NCBI GenBank assembly: GCA_037903355.1
Contig: JBAJFE010000034.1
Coordinates: 62,001-126,000, forward strand
Reading direction: 5' to 3'
DNA: 64,000 nt
From: Trichuris trichiura
Lineage: Eukaryota; Nematoda; Enoplea; Trichinellida; Trichuridae
In this document: positions 40,501 to 54,100 of the stretch, one piece after another
Layout of the letters: each line of letters begins with the position of its first letter
Numbering within the stretch: the stretch's first letter is position 1
Translations under genes and position numbers: made by a program
Notes under the pieces: model-generated
Seen by the model: the letters and a program-made list of their open reading frames with translations, nothing else
What the model was told of the DNA's origin: nothing
Database searches by the model: none

Positions 40501-43500
40501 AGTAACTTCAAGTGCGAAAGAAATGGACGTCTAGTCAGGGTGGTCTTGAATCTGTGACGAGTGAGGCAATTTTTCAAATTTTTCACTTGCCTTTCGCTCC
40601 TGAAAGCACAAACACAATACTTTTTCCGTTGCTATTTTTGGCTCCAAATGCTCGCAATCACGCCTCAATTGTGCCATGGGCGTAAATGAACGGCTTCTGT
40701 CCGTACTCCATTCTACGCAGCAAAACTCTCTTCTATTGGCAACAACGTACCTTTCTTTCGTACAGTACCATTTAAAGAATACTCGCGTACGTGCCAATTG
40801 AAAACCGCTAGTCGTCTTCACTCCGTAAAATAATTAAGAAGTTAATCAGTAAGTTTGAATTCTTCCGTGCGACTGCATTTTTGTTCAAAACGCGGGAAGC
40901 AAAAGGCCCAATCGCTCACCGCAAGGTGGCTTAAGAGATGATCAGTGCTTCTTTCTAAGAGCAGACGGTTTTCCGTCATTAATGATTTCAAGCAAATAGA
41001 GGTCCCCACTAATTGCGGTACGCTGTCGCTTTTCCAGTAATGCAAGCAGAATTTCGAAAAAAAAAGTAAAAATGGGCATTTGCAATTTGCTATTGCGTAT
41101 ACCGAGACTTTGTACGCTTTTTCTGTTAAGCAGAAAAAATACTATCTGTACGAATTATTAATAATAAGGCTGTCAGTGTGCGGTATACTTGAAATGCAAC
41201 AAAGATGAGGCAATATATACGGCCTGGAGATAGCCAAATTAGCGCCCATGTGACTATTCGGAAAAAAATTAAACCACAGTGTGGTGCAGCCTAAAAAAGG
41301 TTTAAACCACGCAGCGTCTACCTTGCGTTTTCGTCTCAAAATTCTTCAAAAATGATTTGCACTGCTTCAATGTAATTTTCATAAATTCGCCGTAGCTCTT
41401 GGAGCGTTCGTATCAATAGGTAAAGCGAATTTTCCAACCGGCCGCCAAACTTTTGCTGGAAAAGCAAAGCGATGAAAGTATGCTTTAAAGCGACGTTACT
41501 GCCATACCGCGGTAGGGTCGTAACAAACTTACATTTTAAAAAAGACTTTTACCAACGCATACGTTTTTTTGAAAGCACTAGACTCCCGCGACTTGCAAAG
41601 ACTTGATAGACAGCAAGGGTGCGAAAAGACCAAAAATAAATTCACGCTACACCGGAGAAGAGGTAAATGCTTTGATTGGAACTCTTGTTGCCAAGGAGGG
41701 TTGAAAACGCGAGTACATATGGACGTGAATATTGAATATAAACTGATGAAGGAACTCGCATCAGGTGGCACAATAGCAAGTATGCTCATTGATTCACTTT
41801 CCAGAGCGGAATAGAAGAATTGCTGTACATCCTGCATCGCATTAGGTCGGCGATGCGGTTTATTTTTGAAAACTACCTAAAAGAGCTGTGTATAGTTTCT
41901 GACGGAAAGCTCAGTAGCTGTCGATCGATTCCAACAAGTCGTCAAATGCGACGGAGGAGTTCGATCTAGAAGTTGCTCTTGTACATTCCGTAATTATACA
42001 GGTGCACATGCAAATTTTGTCATCAGCATGGAATGCAAAGGCAGACTTTCGTTATGGCAAAGTTAATTCCCTTTAAGATTATTAACGCGAAAGGTTTCAG
42101 CGGACTGTGAACTTTTGGCTTAAGCCAAAACGTGCAAATGGAATTTGGCCTTTTCATCTTGCAGAGAAACGAATGCCCTGCGCCTTGCAGAGGTGCGTAT
42201 GAATATCGAAAGTGTACACACGCGATTCAGTTTTGAAATTATCTATGGAGCTTATTTCGCAACTTTCAGAACAACTCTGCTTCTTAGCAAAGCGTTACGC
42301 GGGAAAAATGATTAAATTTGCAAATTTGCGCAGCGCCATAATTTACCATTTGAGAACAAGCATAAAAGTAAGTTTCACTTCGCCAAGAATCCAAATGGAA
42401 GCAAATTACTACTGAATGCAACATAAACGCCTTGCCAGCATTAGCATGGGTAAAATGCGCATCGCCCATTAACGAAAAACGTTCTTTGTGAACTTTTCAA
42501 ACGAAGAGCCTGCGCCGGAAGCTATTGATAAAAAGAAGGGTAGAAATTCGCGCGGAAGTACTATAAAGAAAGAATACGCCAACCATGATGAACTTTATCC
42601 GCTAAGCGCGCCAATACTGATTTCATGTTGAAAATAAATCTGTCTTTTATCAGTTGCACCAGCAAAATGCAAGTAAGATGAATGATCCACTGCGCATCGT
42701 CGCGAAAATTCATCAGGCATCAATGAAACTCATGCGCCATTACTAAATATCGCTACTCTTTGGAAGAATCAATTTCGGATTCTGCTCAATAAGCCAGCAG
42801 ACCGTACCGAAGTGTTAAATGAGCTTGGGAAATGCGTCAGTGAATAGCCACAACTGCGAGGCCAAAATTCTGGGCCTTCCATTAGTCGAGCAATACATTC
42901 TCACAGCTAGTCATTGAAAATGCAATCAGTGAACGTACAGCAGCCATTCCGGACAAGCAATGGGCGTTAAAGTCGCTCCTTTCAAAAATCTCCGCATGCA
43001 TTGGCGTAAGTAATTTTTTCAGCTTTTCCAAGACGAAGGACTTTTACTTGGCGCGCATCTTTACATAGCCGGCTATACTGCTTATTCTCATGACATTGCT
43101 TTCCATTTCACGCACTCCGATTGGGCGCAAATAACAGAGACAATGGATCCATTGCACATTTGCGAAAAGCAAAAATTTACCGCGAAAACTAGTTGTGTTT
43201 TAACATCTAAGCAGAGCTCAATGAAAAAGCCATTGTTCTATTAGCTTAAGAGTTGCCTTTGAGGGCTTTTCGTAAGCTGTCTAAAAGCGGACGAAATTCA
43301 TCCTTCTGCTGAGCAGTTTCGAAAGAAGAGAAGCGCACTGATTTTTTACAAGCAATTTTTGCCACTCATTTAAAAGTATCACAGAAGACTATGAATTGAA
43401 AGAATGACAAAGCGTCAAGTTTATCTGCTACCATAATGAGTACTATGAGAGTTAATGAAGTGCCCTATCTGCTTCCAACTGTACGACAGGCTAACGAGAT

Positions 43501-43927
43501 GAGCGCAAATGTCGATCTCTTAACTTTTTAACGCCTTTCATTTCGTGCAGCAGACATTTTGTCGAGCTTATACGTCCCTGAATCCAACCTTCGGTGATGC
43601 ACCAGTTTCGCTTTAATTTCATTTAAGACCTTTCCCGGGCGCCGTTTAATTGGTGCCTAACTTTCTTTTCTATGCATTGTAGCGGGTCGCCGTATTCATA
43701 CTTGCTGTAAGATTGGAAGCACTAATGGATTCTTTAGAAAGTTGGGGTTGTTATGCGACACGGCAGGTTGCTTATCTATGCAGACGGATTGAGCCATCTA
43801 TTTTATTTAAGACAATAGCATTTCAAAAAGCTAAAATTGTTCCCTTCTAGATGCGCTAATACAAAATCCGTAAACAGCTGTCTTTCAATAAGAGAATAAA
43901 ACGCAGGGGACCTATAGCTATGCGACT

Positions 43928-43945
43928 ACTATTATTATTATTATT
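43928..43945. repeat. short ATT trinucleotide tract
   Basis: About six ATT units, with a second short AT-rich run after it. No associated element. Confidence 0.7.
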
Positions 43946-46900
43946 GTATTAATAGTAAAAAAATTTGGAGGTGTGTGAAAGCACCTAAGGCTTTTGTTAT
44001 GCTGTCTGCAAAAAATAAACTCTGAATTTTGAGACACTTCTTCCGCCTTAAGTTAGGAACAGTTCGTGAATTTTCCATAGTTAAACGTTTAACTTATTTT
44101 AATAGGTTGTTCGTTATGACATTCGACGCAGCAGTTGAACAGTTCATTCGCTTTGTCGTAAGACTCTTCAGGTCATTCTTGACGGTATGCTTAATGCACT
44201 TACGAAACATTAATTAGTTGGTCCGTTACATCGAACTGAAACCTGTTTTGTTAAGATTGTGTCAGCGGTATACCAAGGTTCAGTTGCACTCTTCATCTTC
44301 AGAAGGGCAGCTTGGCAGACAAAACTCTTACGTGTCTTCCAACATGGATGCAACACGAATTCGTCTACCGTTCAGAAGTTTTGTTGAAATGCCCCTGACT
44401 AGCTTCCTGTTAATCCCTACTGCCTGCGGGTAATTCATATCCGAGGGGAACATCTATGAATTGCATTTCGGGAAAATATTGGGCACAACGGTTCAAGTGA
44501 AGCATGCACCCTAATTCGTTGAGAAAGTATGTCAAAGCAATAGCGTTAAAGGCAAAGCCGTTGCGACGGGTTGGTCACTGGGGAGATGCTAAAAAATTAA
44601 GGCTGACAATACCAAGCCTCCATCCATTGTCCAACGGCTTCGTTGACCCATTTTTAAGGATGTTTGCAAGAATGGCAAGTCATCATTTCAATGCAGTTAT
44701 GCATAATTACAAAAGCTGCAACCCTTCAGGGTAGAAGGTAGTTAGTGTTACTTCTTGTGGTTGTATTACTATTTCTACTTTCCCCACACTGGCCTTATTT
44801 TCATTCATGTTAAACATCCAAAGCCAGTTAGCATAGAGAAATCGTCATTTTCTGTTACGATCAGTTTACATCATGGCAGAACAAATGGCACATTTCGGGC
44901 GCAGTAAGGAAAATTATCCTTTTCAACAAAGGTAAAATTTTGATCAAGAACGTTCGAGGGCTTTTTAATTAATCAGAGGCAAGAAGAGAACTGCAGCGGC
45001 TGCCTCTAGCGCATAGTGGCAGCTTTATGGGCTTCCTTTGAAGCCTATGGAGAATTTATTCTCGCGATCCAGCGCTTAGGGCAGCAGCAACGTGGTAGAG
45101 TAGGTTTAAACATGGAGAGATTTCCAAATGAGACGAGTAAATCGGAACTAAGCGTTAGAGTAAAAAAAAGCGTTTTACTTCTTTCCGCCGCCAACTCAGG
45201 TAGGCGGACCAGTGCGCACCGAACTAGTTTACCGAATAGCCGTTTTAATGAAAGAGCAGTGTGCAGGAATTCGAAGGCTCACCTGCAAAAAGGGCGGAAT
45301 GATTTTATTGACTCCGCTGGCAAGGTCAGGTAACCTTTTCATTACGTTCACTCCTTGTTTGGGCATCCTTCCCCGCTCACTATAGCGGTGACCTAACAGT
45401 GCGTAGAGGGTTGTAAGGAAAATTAGTCAACCAATCGTGCTTAGTGACGCTGCAGTAGTTGCGGCGCGCTCATGGGCATGTTAACGTCCACGTGCTTATC
45501 GAAGAAGTGCCTGTTTACCAGGTGCAACGTTTGCAGACGAAAATTTGGTGTTCTGATAAGGTCAGTAGGTTTTGTCTAATTAAGAAAAATTCCAGACGAG
45601 CGTCGCATGGTTGTTCGATGACAGTCAAAGCTGTTTGAAATGGTGCCAAACTTCGCGCCCTACCGGTTGTTCGCGCGCCTGCACTTCACGAACATAGCTA
45701 GCCAAATCCTTAACGATGTCTTAGCCATCCTCCTGCTCGAAGCTTGCTGCAGCAGTCCAAGCACCTGCTTTTTCCAACTCCATCACGAGGCCGAACGGGA
45801 GTTGAGGAAGGGTATACAGCATGATCCAGTTCGGAATAAAGTCTGTTCAATGCCCTGTTCAGGAAGCGGCTATTTGAAACGGTTCACTCGATAAGGATTT
45901 CAAGAAGATGACATCGTTAAAACCGGTCAAAGCTGCGACTTTTCTACCAGTTTGAAGGTAAGCGAAGCGTTTCTATTAAGGCCTAATGTTTTGATAACGA
46001 AACGCTTATGCGCTTTATGGCTTACGATGACTCGGCCAAGTTTATTGCACCGTTATATCTGTCCAGATGTTGCATGTTCTATCGTAAACTGATTCCGCTA
46101 GACGTTGCCGCCAATGTTAGCTTGTGGAAAAATAGGAAACATCAACAATAATGACAGTTTAAAAATGTTCCTCAATTGGCTAGAGGGAAGCTCATTCTGG
46201 TAGTAGGATTATTTATGTCATCATCCTTCAGACTCATAAACATCTTCCACAATAGCATTTACTATGAGATTTCAATAACTTTTAATTCAAATTCTAACAG
46301 GCGGAATCTGTTACGAGCCCACTTGACGGTGTCTAAATTGCATCTGTAAGAAAAAATGGAACATATCGTTACTGCCTTATTAATCCCAGCCGGACTGCAT
46401 TTAAGACTACTGTACAAATCGTTTGGGCAAAGGAGCATTGCTCGAGCGCCTCGCAAGAGTTGACTGGCTCAGAACATTATAACTTCGGCTTCCGCTTTGG
46501 TTTGGCTTACAGAAATGCAAGACCAACGTCATAAATAATAACGAAACATAAGTAATCATATCGAATGCAGTTAGTATTTTAATATCAATCGTAATCCTGT
46601 TCACTTAGCTGTTCCCTTCTGCTTTCAAATATCATTAGAGCGATTGCCAGTTTCAAGCGAAGGGACCTCCTACTAAGCAATTCCGTTACTTCTTGCCCAG
46701 TTTAAAATTATTTAAAATTGAGAGCTTTGTTCAAAGTTTCCACCTTTTCGTTAAGCGGAAAAGAAGCTGGTGAATTAGCTCTCTGTGGAGCGTTGTTTGT
46801 TTATGGGCGAGATGTATGACAGCCCTGTGAAGAAAATGCAACTTGTTCGGTGGACAGATAGCATGGCGTAATGGCCAACACCGCTTATCAGGTTGCCTTC

Positions 46901-49900
46901 ATGGCAGATGACGTACATTTGTACGAAACAGCGGCGTCACTAAGGGCAAAAACTGTGATTAAAGAGTCAGTCCACAAAAAATACTTCTTTCGTCACAACG
47001 ACAAAAGTATAAGTACGTTACGTTGGATGCCTGAAAGAGCAGACAGTACATTTATATTGCACGGGTCATTGATTCAACGATACATTAAAAAACGAATACA
47101 ATTGTTCATAAGGATGACTATAGATAAGTAGGCTATGACAGTTGAAAAAATAAATCTAACTCAGGCGCATTGCATAAAACAACCTTAAGCTCATGCTTTG
47201 CCAGAAGACCTTCACCCGTTGCTGTTACTTCCCATTTTCGAAAGTATTCTCTTCAGCTTCAAACATTTCAAGTTGGCCTTTGCCATTTTTACGCAATAAG
47301 TTTTCGAACTCTTTTAGTTGACAGCGTAAGTGCAAGTTTAGTAGGAATTTACGCACTCTAATATGTGAAGGAACAATAATGCAGACAACGAAGTAAAGTT
47401 GGTACGACAAAACTTGAATGAGCAATACAATTTAACACCACATTGCGAAATTCAAATTTAAACACGCGTTTTTGAATTATTGGAAGATCAGTAATAAATA
47501 TCGTCTCATTATGACGCATTCTCAACTTTGCCCCACACTTCAAGCATGGTCCGCGTTTTCGTAGGCTTCTGCGAAGTTTTTAATCGGCCCCCTTCATTCA
47601 TACGTTCTTATGCAAGGCAGATGTCTGTAGTTGTTCGGGAAAACACGTTCAACCGATCAGTTTTAGCGGGAAATAAACAGCAACACAATACAAAAGAAGA
47701 AATATTAATAAATAGTTATTGCTAATCAGAGCAGTAAGGCCAGTTGCGAGCTTGCTTTTTCCTCATAGCGTAAACACCACTGGTGGTGCAGTCAAGCAGA
47801 ATGCCTTCAGCTTACGTACACGGCGCTGTTTTTGAGCAGTTGCGAACTTCAAGTTTTAAAATTATTGCAACTTAGGTGGGAAACTGGTGAGAGCATAAGC
47901 ACGAAGCAAAAGTCACAGCAGATGACGAAGTTACCGGAATTGGCCAATATAGCTTAACAAATCAGGAAATGATTTTATTACACAGGCTTAAAAAGGCAGC
48001 AAAGTTACACTTTGAATTTTTTGGTTATACAGTTGCAAGATGAATATTACAGCACATTAAATGACGTTTATGATATCCGTGCCAAACTTGTAGAACAGCC
48101 AGTGTTTAACCAAATACAGCCCAGTTGAAATGGAACTTTGAGCTAGATGACCGGTTGAATGAACCAGGGAAGGCAGCGGCACTTGATTGTACAATGCGTG
48201 AGCTAACTGCGCTTTTCTGGTGATCCTTAAAATTGCAGTTAAGTCCAGCGGTTACTCTTGCTCGAGCTTTGTCAGCACCACCTGCATCGCCTTTGGCGGT
48301 TTAAGCGGAACTTGTCTGCCTGACTTTTTCGCTCTTCTAAAAAAAGAATCTAACAGATGAAGATACGCTGTAAAACAACACGTTCAATCGATTCGGAGTT
48401 GCAAAAAGAACCGTTTTCAAAGGAGGTGCGACCTGTGCACTTTCGAATTTTTAAGGCCCAAATGTCTTCATGCCAATGTTGCTTTTTCTAATGGCATAGC
48501 CTGATGGCCGCCGATCGCTGGATCGAAATCCATGCTATCGGCAAAATTTGAATTTCCCCTTGTTGAACGGGCATCAGCTTCACGCGCAAACGTGTACAAC
48601 AACTCCATTTCTTTTCAAGCAGCAGAGTCTGTGAAGACAGAAGTTGCTCGAGCCTTTTAAACCATGTGCTATCCCTTCTCTGAGGTACCTGCTAATTTAT
48701 GTTTTTCCATCTTCCATATTTTGCACCTTATGTTGGAAAGCTCTATTCAACTTCCTTTATGTTCTTTTCAAGGCATTTCGCTTTTAGTTGATAGCCTACC
48801 GCAGTTACGATTATTGATAAACCTGTCTTTACTGCAGCGGAGTGTCGGGATGTTTCCCAATGGCGAAAACCTTCATTCTCTGTAGGCAGCAGCTTTAGAG
48901 ACTTAGGCATTTCATTGCTCTTGCCGCCTGAATACCGCATCATGAATGTGGAAGCCCTTTTCTGATTGAGTGTAGCAGGGCTAAAACCTTATAGATTATG
49001 AATTCCATAAACTTACAAAAGTAATCAATCTCTGAAAGACATCTGTTACAGGGTGCAGTACGCTTCGAAGCGTACAGTTCAGCGAGTGGTTCGTACTAAT
49101 GAAATCTGCTGTCTCACTTATAACTGTCGTCAGTGAACAAACTCCTTTGGTTCAGGGCAGCCGACATTATTCTTCGTTTTGTAGATTTCTTTTCGAGAGA
49201 TTTTGATTGTCATGGTGAGCTCTCATGAGATTTTCTTGTCTGTTTTGTTGTATCTCATGCTGGCACGTTTCCTCAGGGCTTCTTTCCTGTCCGGTACGTT
49301 TCCGCCAGGTATATTTCCATTGGTTTACAACCATAAATTTCATTGAGTGACTGACGATAGTGGACAATTTTTCTGTGCTTCCCTGGGAGCATCCCGTTTT
49401 CCCCGCCATGTTCTCAAGCCTTCCTTTCGATGGCGGTTTCGTCTTCATCCCATCATGTTTCCTCATTGCCTGCATTCGATGTAAATTGTTTCCATGGTAT
49501 GTGGTCACACGTTCCTTCATGCGTGTGTGAGCGTTTTCAATGGGGTGCGATCATTCGCTTTGTTGGGTTCTGGTTATTGCAAAGATACTTGCACAAGACG
49601 GGTACGTCTAAAAGTGTGTACGGGTTTCCATTTTCCCACTTAAAAGAAATGCATTTCGTTGGAACGAAGGAAGTATGATTCCATGGGCTCCCATTTTCGT
49701 CCGGATTTGTTACAGTCGTGTTTTCTTCCCACAGGGTAAGTTTTTATGGCTGTATTCATGTACCCATCCGCGGAGTACATTTCCATATGTTATTATCCCT
49801 TGAATATTTAAGTGGAAAACACTTTGTGCCCAACACTGTGCCTGCGCTAACCACTGGACAAAGTCCGTGTTGATGACAGCAACATTAGGTCGTTGTCCCC

Positions 49901-51122
49901 GTACGGCCTAAGCTTATGACGACTCTTATGGCGATCCGAGCGACTTCTCTTTCCCGTTAGACAGCCGTGTGCGGTTTGCAAAACGTCAGCCAGCCTTAGC
50001 TTATTGTTTCGACGATTCAAAGTCCCTTTAGGCTGTTGTTCTGTCAGGGGACATTGTCTCGTTCGGTCATTTTCGTGTAGAGTACATAACTTTATTGTTT
50101 CGGAAACGTCCCGTTATAACAAAGAACAAAAGTGCGATGACCAGAGCTTTCAGATAGTTTTCACCAATTCTCAGTGGATAGGGAAGAGAAATGGGGTATA
50201 TAATTCGCTGTATCAACGGCTGCGGCAGTGATGGGTTGGCGAATTGGCTGTGTGTTCCGGCTGCATCAGTGTCGCTATTTTGTATACTCTATACCAAGTT
50301 AATCTTTTAATAAAATATCTGTTTGTGTCGTTTCTCATCACAGAATGCCTTATTCCTACCATGACATTTTTTCCCATGCGTGTCGCGACGTAATTTATTG
50401 TCTTTTTTTGCATCTATTTGTGCCTACGTCTTAACGCCCAGTTCCATATGTCTTTGTTCAAACTGTTTCTGTGAATTTTCTAATTTCAAACCCGAAAACG
50501 TTGTCATCTGTTCTATAAAATTCGTACTATTTATTGGGAAACGGACGAGCGTCTAGAGGTTAGCCAGCTTTTCGTTCGAACACTTTTCACTGCACTCAAG
50601 TTAGAAATGTGCCGCCCTTATTCACAGCGCTTCTCATCGACAACCTTAACAGAAAGCGTCTTTCTTATTCGGAAAAGGACAGGTATTTATTAACTAACTT
50701 TTGAACTGAACACTTTTCACTTCCAACTGGAACCTAATTATAACTGCATCGATGCACACCAGAGCGCAATGACTGTCCTAACAAAATTTATACTTTCCAT
50801 TGAGGAGTGCGTACGCATTATGCAGTGCACTCCATTTACGAAAATGAATTCAATGTGTGCGTAATGTAAACCAGCACTGATCCTCTGGTCATTTAGACAA
50901 ACGCTCACATCGATGAAGTAGTCCCGTCCCACCGTCAAAATATCCTTCGGTAAAACAGCAAAGTCTCAGAAACCTGAGTTGTAGCTTTAATCGCTTCGTA
51001 CAAAGCCGACGTACAAGACGATCCTTCAGTGCAGCAAAATAGGTTTGTCTTTTAACCGAAATATCCGTTGCATTTTCACCTGTGAAACTTTAGAAATGGC
51101 TTAAACACCCGCTAGGAAAATT

Positions 51123-51192
51123 CAGTTATTAAGGAAAGTTCAGAACAATCTTACACTAGTGTAAGATTGTTCTGAATTTTCCTTAATAACTG
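51123..51192. repeat. 70 bp palindrome
   Basis: CAGTTATTAAGGAAA at the left is mirrored by the complement ending at 51192, with no spacer; the centre is TTACACTAGTGTAA. Only one arm position mismatches. It would form a 35 bp hairpin. No target duplication or coding content was seen, so it may be a MITE end-joining product or a regulatory hairpin. Confidence 0.85.
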
Positions 51193-54100
51193 CTCATCCA
51201 TCCGTTGCGCGGGCATTTGCTTTGATTATTTCAGAAACTACCAACGGGCAAGACAGAAAGCCGTAAGAAAACTCCATCATGAACAACCGCAAGAAATAAT
51301 TAAAAATATTTCGAAAACTAATAAAACTCTATTAACCCGTTACAACAGTTAAATGAATGCTTCAATTATTAACGGTTTGGGTAGACTGCCTAACAGATCC
51401 GTAATACGTCAGTTTTATCTTTATAGTAGCTAAAGCGCGACCTTTGTTGGAGTAAAATAAGCGAGTCATTGCATCGGTGACATGTCGGTGCTTCTTTTCA
51501 GGCAGTTTTGTGAGGACTTGTCGCGCCTGTGCTTTTCGGAAAACCCATATTATTTCATAGTTGTTTGCAGGCATTTTGCGAGAAAATTATCACAAACAAC
51601 CGAAAAATCCAAATTTTATGTTCAGTTTGGCAAACATCTATCAAATCGCTCAAAATATGTAGCAGAATCTCTGCAAACAACTTAAATTTTCTTACTTCAA
51701 ATAGCGCATCTGCAGGAGACCTTTAAAAACCATGGCAGAAGTGCCTTAAAGAAACATCCCAGCATCGACATGGCGGTATAGGGCCCTCTGTTTCTTCACG
51801 GTTGCCATATACTTGGGATGCATTAATATGCAAAAAATGGTAGTAAACTGGACCATCGTCTTATAGTCCTGACATTGACAAATGAAGAGGGATTAGTTGT
51901 AAATACGACCATCGTCATAAACGCCAGTATATATAGCGTTTTAACCTTTTAATCCACGGAAGTGTAGCCGCGACAAATGCTGCAAAGCAAAAAGGTTGGT
52001 TCCTCAGCCTGTATTATTTCACCTGAATGGAGAGGAACACCACTGAAGGTACGAACTTATAAACGCACGATCAAGCGAAAGTTAGTTTCGCTGAAATGTA
52101 TGTCCACAAACAATGAAGACGTACCCCATGGAAGCATAACGCATCGCAAATAAGTAAGGCGAAAACATAGTGACATGAAAACGAAACCCCTTCTGAAACG
52201 AACTTTTGGAAACAGCCGGCGAAACATAGTGAAGCCTCAGATGTATCAAAAGAAGACTTGTCATTGGCGACAGTCACCTAATAAAATATACCGTTGCAAG
52301 GCAGTGGACACGTACCTGGTGGAAGCGTGCCGCAAGGAAAGGAGGCTTTAAGGAAGCTAAGCGCTTCCGAGAGGAAACATTAGAAATATCACTAGCGATG
52401 CATAAGGTAAGCTGCCTTGAACCAAATGAGGGTTGCCCATTGACAACTTTCACAAGTCATACACAGGATCCCATTATCCCATTAGTTCAGTTGTGCATCG
52501 AACCGTGCGCGTCGAATCGTATACGTCGAACTGATCTGCTTCGTCTGTTACATCGTCTCTTTTTTCAATGGCCAATATTGCATGCTTATTTCAATAAAAA
52601 CAACAAAAGCAGATAAGCCTTTTTGTCATGATAAAATTGGCTACCAGTGTTTCGATGACGATAGAACTGAGTTCCGAATCCCGTGAGATATTAGTCTGCC
52701 TTTTTATGATAGACTGTTCTAACGATCCGCAGGTTAGCCATTGGTTTTTGTACTTATCCGCTTGCTGAACTGTATCAGTTGGCTGCGTAACTATTAACAC
52801 GTCGTTTAACGTTAAAATATTAGAAATGACATGTACTAGATTATCTGAAATTGTGTGCATGAGATCGACACAATAGTTGTACAAGTATTGCGGAGTACTA
52901 TAATACGTGATTTTTGCTTCTTAGCAATGTGATCAAGGGTCAGCAAGCTACTTTCTCGTTAAATCACACTTCGTCAAAAGCGAAGACAATACTCTAGCGT
53001 TTGCCCATGAAAGACTACGGGACCTATGCGATGAAATAAGTGAAAGGAAAATCTCAATAATGAAATTTTATCAACCCATAGTAAAAAAGAGCATACCAGG
53101 AAAGAGGAATATGCAAAGAATGTTCACCTGTTTTCTGTATGCACCTTGCGTATGTTGCTTGTTGCTGACTTATCCCGTTGGTAGTTCGTGTAAGCAATGT
53201 TGACCGGTTGTCATCACTTCTCTGCCTTTGAATGAGCTATTACAAGTTTTCCATTTAGAACTTGTCCCGTGAAGTCTGATTGTTTAGTAATACTAACACT
53301 TTCCAAAAAGAGGGACAAAATGCAGCAGATGAAATGCACTTTTGTGATAATTTGATCACGTCCTACGCGATGATGTTTATTGGAAGTGCTTATCTTACAC
53401 AGCAGAGCGTACATCGAGTGGCTTTTTCACTGTACTTTGATAATACGGAATTTATTACTGCATTGATTAGAGATGTCCACATGCAAAATGTTTACCTCAA
53501 AATTCTAAGGAATTTTCATAAATGTCTCACAGACTGATTTCATTGTACTAGCTTTTCCCAAAGTAAACAAAAACATTTCTTCAGGCTGTAAACAAAGCCT
53601 CGTGAGCAAAAAAACATGGTGAAGTATTATTATGATAGGAAAGAAAGCTTTTATCTGTCCTCTAAAGGTGCGGTTACATGTTGGAAAAAGGTACGGATTT
53701 GAGTCGCCGTTAAGGATAACAAGCCCCACTACGAAGCTTGATAGTTTTAAACAAAAAGCATGCAGTTTTAAAACTGTGGCTGACCTCAGCATTGAGGCCC
53801 TGATTTTCAATACAGATAAGAAAATAAAAGCTGGAATGTTAACCTCCTATGTAAAAACAATCATCAAAATTGTTTATGCAAGCGCAGGTGCAGTGCGAAG
53901 GGCTGTCCCGAATGTCAAATGAGTGATACCTTGCATACTATTACAATAAAAATAATTGCTGACAACAGATACGGAACTTTCATGTTTAGCGGTGGAAAAT
54001 ATTAATAAATCAGTCTCCTGTTGGAAACAGACTGAATAAAATGAGTTCTTTCACAACTTTTTTGGAAGTGGCAGTTGTTTACGTAAATGCTACCGCGAAT

